Part shown: one piece after another, positions 3,167 to 7,362 of the stretch | Layout: the number at the start of each line of letters is the position of its first letter | How positions within the stretch are numbered: position 1 is the first letter of the stretch | NCBI GenBank assembly: GCA_964545345.1 | Contig: CAZJFE010000031.1 | Coordinates: 1 to 7,362 of the forward strand | DNA length: 7,362 nt | Source of the DNA: JAUSKF01 sp964545345 | GTDB taxonomy: Bacteria > Patescibacteriota > Minisyncoccia > UBA6257 > WO2-44-18 | Reading direction: 5' to 3' | Made by a program: the position numbers and the translations under genes | Notes under the pieces: generated by a model | Databases searched by the model: none | Seen by the model: only the letters and a program-made list of their open reading frames with translations | Told to the model about the DNA's origin: nothing

Positions 3167-5169
3167 ATATCCAAATTCTTTACGTACTTCGCGTGGCTTT
3201 GAATAAACTGTTTGCGGGGTTCAACTTCTTCACCAAGCAAAACATCAAACAAGCGATCGGCTTCTTTGGCGTCGTCAATTACTACTTTATACATTGACCG
3301 GTTGGCGGGATTCATTGTGGTTTCCCAAAGCTGTTCCGGATTCATTTCACCGAGACCCTTGTAGCGCTGGATGGAAAAACCCTCCTTCGGCAATTTATCT
3401 TTATCCTCTTGCTTGTAGAGATACTTCACTTCTTTGCCTCGCTGAACCCGGTAAAGCGGCGGCTGGGCGATATATAAATGTCCGTTTTCAATAATTTTCG
3501 GGAAGTGCCGATAAAACAGCGTCAGCAAAAGAGTGCGGATGTGCGAGCCATCCACGTCGGCATCGGTCATTAAAACGATTTTGTGATAGCGAAGTTTAGT
3601 GATATCAAACGATTCAGCAATCGCCGTGCCTAAAGCCACTACCAGCGCTTTGATTTCTTTATTCAAAAGCATCTTATCAATGCGGGATTTTTCCACGTTC
3701 AAAATCTTACCTTTCAAAGGCAAAATTGCTTGCGTGCGGCGATCTCGGCCCTGCTTAGCGCTGCCACCGGCGCTGTCTCCCTCAACGATAAACATTTCCG
3801 AATCCTCCGGATTGCGCGAACTGCAATCGGCCAGTTTTCCCGGCAAAGTTAGACCTTCCAAAACGCCCTTGCGAAGCACGGTGTCTTTAGCGGCCTTCGC
3901 GGCTTTTCTAGCTTTAGCGGCCAACATACACCGCTCAATTACGCGACGCGCGTCGGCTCCATAGCGCTCTAAGAATTCTTTCAATGCCTCGCCGGTAACC
4001 GTTTCCACAGCCGTGCGGGCTTCGGTGTTGCCCAACCGGGCTTTAGTCTGGCCTTCAAATTGCGGTTCGCGGATTTTGACCGAAACAATAGCGATTAAAC
4101 CTTCGCGCACGTCGTCGCCGGTGAAATTGTCGTCGTCTTTACGGATGTATTCGCCGTTACGGGCATAATCATTCAGAGAGCGAGTTAACGCCGAACGAAA
4201 ACCGGTCAAGTGCATACCGCCGTCGGGAGTGTAGATATTGTTGGCAAAACTTAACTCCTGAATTTCCATCTCGTTGTTGTAAATGAAAGCTACCTCCACT
4301 TCCACCTTGTCGGATTCTTTGTGAATGTAGAAAGGAACTTCCTGAAGAGGTTTTTCGCCCTTACTGAGATATTTAATAAATGAGTAAAGCCCACCGTCAA
4401 AATAGAAAGAGTGGAATTGCTCATCTTTTGTTTCGCGCAAATCCACTACCTCCAAACGAATGCCTTTGGTCAAAAAGGCCTGTTGGCGCAAGTGATCCAA
4501 AATTCGTTTGCGATCAAAGGGATTATCTTTCGTAGCCGCGGCGGGGAAAATCTCCGGATCGGGCTGGAAAGTAACTTTCGTGCCAGTAGTTTTAGAACTG
4601 CCGATTTTCTTAACTTTATATTGCGGCTTACCCCGTTTGTATTCCTGAGTGTAAACTCCTCCATCGCGATTTACTTCCACCTGCATCCAGCTGGAAAGCG
4701 CGCAAACCACGGAAACACCCACGCCATGCAAACCGCCGGATACTTTATAAGATTCCCCGCCAAATTTACCGCCAGCATGCAGGGTGGTCATGACGGTTTC
4801 CAAGGTAGATTTCTTCGTCTGCGGGTGAACCTCCACGGGAATACCACGACCGTCGTCTACAACGGCAATTTTATTTTCAGGCAAAAGTTCAATGCGAATA
4901 TTTTTGGCGTACCCGGCCATCGCCTCGTCAAAAGAGTTGTCTACCACCTCCCAAATCAAGTGGTGCAAACCGGCCAGATCGGTAGTGCCGATATACATAC
5001 CCGGCCGTTTGCGGACCGGATCCAGACCTTCCAAAACATAAATGTCTTTGGCGGTGTAAGAAGTTGGCTTATTGGAATCCCCTACTTTTTCGGATTTCAG
5101 AGCTTTCTCGTCTTTAACTTCGGTTTTCCGAACGTCTTTTTTGGGTTCTTTTTCAGATTTTTTAGCCAT
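3163..5169 (-). CDS. gyrB: DNA gyrase subunit B
   Basis: A 668-residue type IIA topoisomerase ATPase subunit, which with GyrA introduces negative supercoils. Residues counted from the chosen start: a Lys/Glu-rich extension (1-40); the GHKL ATPase with VVDNSFDEA (74-82), DDGRGIP (105-111) and GGLHGVGVSVV (145-155); the transducer with the QTK loop (374-376); Toprim with EGDSAGGSA (463-471), PLKGK (484-488) and the metal-binding DADVDGSHI (536-544); then QRYKGLGEMN (601-610) and an ending in VKNLDI. The frame stays open to 5214, but the -10 box lies at 5183-5188, so the 15 extra hydrophobic residues cannot be translated from that promoter's transcript. The start is ATG 5169. ParE is the alternative; the Toprim and C-terminal sequence favour GyrB. 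Confidence 0.95.
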   Translation of the reverse strand: MAKKSEKEPKKDVRKTEVKDEKALKSEKVGDSNKPTSYTAKDIYVLEGLDPVRKRPGMYIGTTDLAGLHHLIWEVVDNSFDEAMAGYAKNIRIELLPENKIAVVDDGRGIPVEVHPQTKKSTLETVMTTLHAGGKFGGESYKVSGGLHGVGVSVVCALSSWMQVEVNRDGGVYTQEYKRGKPQYKVKKIGSSKTTGTKVTFQPDPEIFPAAATKDNPFDRKRILDHLRQQAFLTKGIRLEVVDLRETKDEQFHSFYFDGGLYSFIKYLSKGEKPLQEVPFYIHKESDKVEVEVAFIYNNEMEIQELSFANNIYTPDGGMHLTGFRSALTRSLNDYARNGEYIRKDDDNFTGDDVREGLIAIVSVKIREPQFEGQTKARLGNTEARTAVETVTGEALKEFLERYGADARRVIERCMLAAKARKAAKAAKDTVLRKGVLEGLTLPGKLADCSSRNPEDSEMFIVEGDSAGGSAKQGRDRRTQAILPLKGKILNVEKSRIDKMLLNKEIKALVVALGTAIAESFDITKLRYHKIVLMTDADVDGSHIRTLLLTLFYRHFPKIIENGHLYIAQPPLYRVQRGKEVKYLYKQEDKDKLPKEGFSIQRYKGLGEMNPEQLWETTMNPANRSMYKVVIDDAKEADRLFDVLLGEEVEPRKQFIQSHAKYVKNLDI

Positions 5170-5182
5170 AAGCAATACATAG

Positions 5183-5211
5183 ATTATAGCAAAAAATGGA
5201 GCTGAAAACAA
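5183..5211 (-). promoter_or_regulatory. gyrB promoter
   Basis: TTGTTT (5206-5211), a 17-bp spacer and a perfect TATAAT (5183-5188) with an extended TGC before it. Initiation near 5176 leaves a leader of only about 7 nt and no Shine-Dalgarno. The -35 box follows directly on the T-tract of the upstream gene's terminator. Confidence 0.83.
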
Positions 5212-5212
5212 C

Positions 5213-5246
5213 AAAAAACCGCCGTTCGCTTTCGCTACTAGGCGGT
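5213..5246 (-). terminator. Terminator of the membrane-protein gene
   Basis: On the minus strand a 6-bp stem (5241-5246 with 5218-5223) encloses 17 nt that contain a small GC-GAAA-GC inner hairpin, then six Ts. It begins 6 bp after the stop codon. The arm GGCGGT plus T-run matches the right arm of the plus-strand cassette terminators. Confidence 0.8.
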
Positions 5247-5251
5247 ATATT

Positions 5252-5923
5252 TTACCTGTCCTCTACCCTCTCTGGATCCGCCTCGGCTAGCCCCATAGCT
5301 TTGAGAAGCCAAACGGGAACCTGGAGGCGTTTGCAATGAATGATTGCCTTAGCAGTGGGATCATTCTTGTAGAACTCTTCAAAGTAACTCTCGGTCGGTC
5401 GGGAGTTCATGTCGGAGAAGGTTATGTACGGATGCTGCAGTTTTTCGTCAAAATTAAAGACGATCTGACTGGCGGCCACCCGGAGATCGTCTATTGCATG
5501 TTTCCCATCCCCATCAAGATCAAACTCCATTTTATAAATGGCCGTCTCATTAACCAGGAAAAAATTTCCCTCTTTCTTTGCTAGCGAAACTCCGTATTCG
5601 GTTTCGCATTCAATCACCGATTCATATTTTTCCTTATATCGGCCGTATATGTCAGACCGCTCCTGGCCGACGATTCGGGAAAATGCATTCAAAATTCTGG
5701 GCTTTGTGGAGAAATCCTGGATCGCGGAATTTTTCCAGGAATTAATCACACCCCCGATCGCCACCAGAAGCACCGCGACGATCACCACCGGCAAAAAAAT
5801 CTTTCCGGCGAAACCCGATTTTAGGAACGATCCGATTCCGCTCATCATAGGACCAAGAAAATCCATCGGATGAAACGAACCTTTCTCCCGCGACTGTCCG
5901 GACGGCAGCATTCTCACGCTCAT
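5252..5923 (-). CDS. Hypothetical single-pass membrane protein with an EF-hand/dockerin-like loop
   Basis: A 223-residue protein I do not recognise. Residues 1-41 are a Gly/Ser/Met-containing cytoplasmic lead. Residues 42-61 are one strong transmembrane helix (IFLPVVIVAVLLVAIGGVI). The rest is a soluble domain, probably outside the membrane. Residues 135-147 read DLDGDGKHAIDDL, matching the D-x-D-x-D-G-(x5)-D spacing of a calcium-binding EF-hand or dockerin loop, with Asp at loop positions 1, 3, 5 and 12. It occurs once, whereas dockerins normally carry two. C106 and C197 are the only cysteines. AAGGAGG stands 5 nt before the ATG, and a promoter and terminator frame the gene. It is not a recognisable part of the pheT or gyrB functions. 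Confidence 0.82.
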   Translation of the reverse strand: MSVRMLPSGQSREKGSFHPMDFLGPMMSGIGSFLKSGFAGKIFLPVVIVAVLLVAIGGVINSWKNSAIQDFSTKPRILNAFSRIVGQERSDIYGRYKEKYESVIECETEYGVSLAKKEGNFFLVNETAIYKMEFDLDGDGKHAIDDLRVAASQIVFNFDEKLQHPYITFSDMNSRPTESYFEEFYKNDPTAKAIIHCKRLQVPVWLLKAMGLAEADPERVEDR

Positions 5924-5928
5924 GACGG

Positions 5929-5935
5929 CCTCCTT
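5929..5935 (-). promoter_or_regulatory. Shine-Dalgarno site of the membrane-protein gene
   Basis: AAGGAGG on the minus strand, 5 nt before the ATG at 5923. It selects this start over the internal Met codons at residues 5 and 20. Confidence 0.85.
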
Positions 5936-5966
5936 TTGATGAATGAGATGTCTGTGAACTGCCGCT

Positions 5967-5995
5967 ATTTAAGCAAAAATAAGCCTCGTTGTCAA
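5967..5995 (-). promoter_or_regulatory. Promoter of the membrane-protein gene
   Basis: TTGACA (5990-5995), a 17-bp spacer and TTAAAT (5967-5972) with an extended TGC before it. Initiation near 5960 gives a leader of about 37 nt. No hairpin terminator lies between pheT and this promoter, so some read-through from pheT is likely. Confidence 0.75.
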
Positions 5996-5996
5996 G

Positions 5997-6031
5997 TTAT
6001 TGTCGTAAGTTGTTCGTCGTTAGTCGTTAGT
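5997..6031. repeat. Degenerate 7-nt tandem repeat
   Basis: On the plus strand, five consecutive heptads: TTATTGT, CGTAAGT, TGTTCGT, CGTTAGT, CGTTAGT. The last two are identical and the others share three to five positions with them. The tract fills the space between the pheT stop (6035-6037) and the -35 box at 5990-5995. It is too short to exclude chance at its decayed end. Confidence 0.5.
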
Positions 6032-6034
6032 AAG

Positions 6035-7362
6035 CTATCTGATCTCCGCGCCGAATTTTTCTTCCAAAAGCAAAGTAATCTTGGCCATCTCGGCGTTTAC
6101 TTCTTCATCAGTGAGAGTGTGGTCATCAGATTGGAAAACCAGCCGGAAAGTTAAGCTCCGGTGATTCTTTTTTGTGTTTTTGCCATCCACTGACGGATCG
6201 TAGTAATCAATAAGATCAACATCATCTAGCAACGCCGGAGCGGCATTCTCCATCGCCGCCATCAACTGATCCACACGGACGTCCAGACCGACAAAAACAG
6301 AAATGTCGCGATCCACGGACGGATATTTGGATAACGGTTCGTATTCCTTTTCTCCTTGCACCAGCTTCAACATTTTTTCTAAATCAATCTCCAGAATCGC
6401 CATCGCGCCTTCCCCTTTCGGTACTCCCAAATAACCGATCACCTGATGATCCGATTCAATCCGCAAACTCTTCTGCTGTTCCAAATGACGCAAATCCCAC
6501 TCCAAATCTCGGAAGAAAATATCGGTCAACCCGAGCTGTTTCAGCATTTCTTCCGCCATTCCTTTTAATTCCAAAATCGGGTTCCCGGACCGGGCTCCCA
6601 AAGCAATACCAAGTTTCGTTTCTTCTACGATCAGCTTTTCTTTCTCAACAAAAACTTTACCTACTTCAAAAACCCGGACTTCTTTTAAAAACCGGAGATT
6701 GCTCTCAACATTTTTCATCAGTCCAATCGCCAAGGCCGGACGCAGATATTGAAACTCCGCGCTCACCGGATTTAGTAAAGAAGGCGCGTTCCACCATTTC
6801 GGATCGGCGTACTTGCTCAAATCCTGGCGGGATAAAAATGTATAGTTATAAACTTCGCTCAAACCGAAGCCCTTCAAAATAGCGCGCGCCTTATCTTTCA
6901 ACAAAACATCATCTTCTTTGCGCGCCGGAAGAATCGGTACATGGGGAGCTTGCGCCGGAAGTTTCTCATATCCATAAAGATTAACCACTTCTTCAACTAA
7001 ATCTTCAAAAATAGAAATGTCCGTCCGAGTGACGGGGATCTCCACGAACCGGCCGCTGATTTTAAAGCCCAACTTTTTCAAATATCCTAACGCCTCTTTT
7101 TCTTCCAAATCCAAACCGGTCAGCTGATTAAATCGCTTGGTATCAAATTTCAGTACCCGCTTGGACGGTTTCCAGAAATTCACCTCCGTCATTTCTCCAA
7201 CTTTCGCTTTCGCTACTTCTTTAAGAAGTTCGGTGGCGCGTTTCATTCCCCATTCAACGGAAATCGGGCTAAGACCATGAGCGAAACGGGAAGAGGCATC
7301 GGTGAAGAAATTAATTTGCCGGGCGGTTTTATAAATCCCGGTAGAATCAAAATTGGCCGCCT
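6035..7362 (-). CDS. pheT: Phenylalanyl-tRNA synthetase beta subunit, C-terminal part
   Basis: The reading frame is open to the right edge, so about 441 C-terminal residues are visible and the 5' part is missing. The first residues, NFDSTGIYKTARQINFFTDASSRFAHGLSP, match the end of the B3/4 domain, with its TDASSRF signature. Counting from the Met at 7246: the B5 domain at about 31-97, including TRTDISIFEDLVEEV and YGYEKLP; the synthetase-like core at about 98-300; and the ferredoxin-fold anticodon-binding domain at about 302-403, with KYPSVDRDISV and SLTFRLVF. PheT pairs with PheS to charge tRNA-Phe and to edit mischarged tyrosine. The Met at 7246 is internal, not the start. The stop is TAG, with no clear terminator after it. 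Confidence 0.95.
   Translation of the reverse strand, partial: AANFDSTGIYKTARQINFFTDASSRFAHGLSPISVEWGMKRATELLKEVAKAKVGEMTEVNFWKPSKRVLKFDTKRFNQLTGLDLEEKEALGYLKKLGFKISGRFVEIPVTRTDISIFEDLVEEVVNLYGYEKLPAQAPHVPILPARKEDDVLLKDKARAILKGFGLSEVYNYTFLSRQDLSKYADPKWWNAPSLLNPVSAEFQYLRPALAIGLMKNVESNLRFLKEVRVFEVGKVFVEKEKLIVEETKLGIALGARSGNPILELKGMAEEMLKQLGLTDIFFRDLEWDLRHLEQQKSLRIESDHQVIGYLGVPKGEGAMAILEIDLEKMLKLVQGEKEYEPLSKYPSVDRDISVFVGLDVRVDQLMAAMENAAPALLDDVDLIDYYDPSVDGKNTKKNHRSLTFRLVFQSDDHTLTDEEVNAEMAKITLLLEEKFGAEIR

Noticed and set aside
4411..5205. A 264-residue frame on the plus strand
   Set aside because: It lies wholly antisense to gyrB, has no ribosome site, and has Phe/Ile-rich content typical of a mirror frame of a conserved gene.
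5170..5214. Hydrophobic leader on GyrB read as a signal peptide
   Set aside because: It overlaps the promoter -10 box, and gyrase is a cytoplasmic enzyme. The frame is open by chance.
5225..5239. Fifteen bases shared with 7203-7217 inside pheT
   Set aside because: One lies in a terminator loop, the other codes for KVAKAK in pheT. With only two copies and low complexity, chance is sufficient.
1..7362. CRISPR array, tRNA genes or insertion sequences
   Set aside because: I found no regularly spaced repeats, no cloverleaf, no transposase and no terminal inverted repeats.
1..7362. Alternative code 25 (TGA as glycine), as in Gracilibacteria
   Set aside because: Long conserved genes such as gyrB and pheT contain no in-frame TGA, which a TGA-glycine code would produce often.

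Overview
The window looks like chromosome from a small-genome bacterium of the Candidate Phyla Radiation (Patescibacteria, possibly Parcubacteria). This is an inference from three things: compact housekeeping genes, many short uncharacterised proteins, and one hypothetical protein whose C-terminal motif pattern I associate with such genomes. No marker here fixes the phylum. The standard code fits. All nine visible stop codons are TAA or TAG.

Layout, left to right. (1) Positions 1-315, minus strand: the start of nusG preceded by secE, the conserved secretion/transcription pair. They are driven by a promoter so close to the secE start that the mRNA should be leaderless. (2) 339-1056, minus: a 214-residue hypothetical gene with a near-consensus promoter, a strong Shine-Dalgarno and its own terminator. 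(3) 1066-2914, plus: four short hypothetical genes (75, 60, 181 and 160 residues) in a tight head-to-tail array. Each has its own promoter, ribosome site and terminator. Three terminators are nearly the same sequence, and the U-tract of each runs into the -35 box of the next promoter. Three of the four proteins carry Cys pairs of zinc-site type. (4) 2957-3166: no protein gene, but a 210-nt segment that folds into one long, almost fully Watson-Crick rod closed by a perfect 15-bp stem, a strong candidate structured RNA. (5) 3163-5169, minus: gyrB, with a near-leaderless promoter that moves its start inside the longest open frame. (6) 5252-5995, minus: a single-pass membrane protein with a calcium-loop-like motif and full promoter/SD/terminator signals. 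(7) 6035-7362, minus: pheT, cut by the window edge.

Two expression styles stand out. The two housekeeping genes with visible promoters (secE, gyrB) have almost no leader and no Shine-Dalgarno. The hypothetical genes all have 20-40 nt leaders with Shine-Dalgarno sites and dedicated terminators. The most rewarding places to look are the candidate RNA next to gyrB and the repeated terminator-promoter junctions that delimit the small-gene cassettes.
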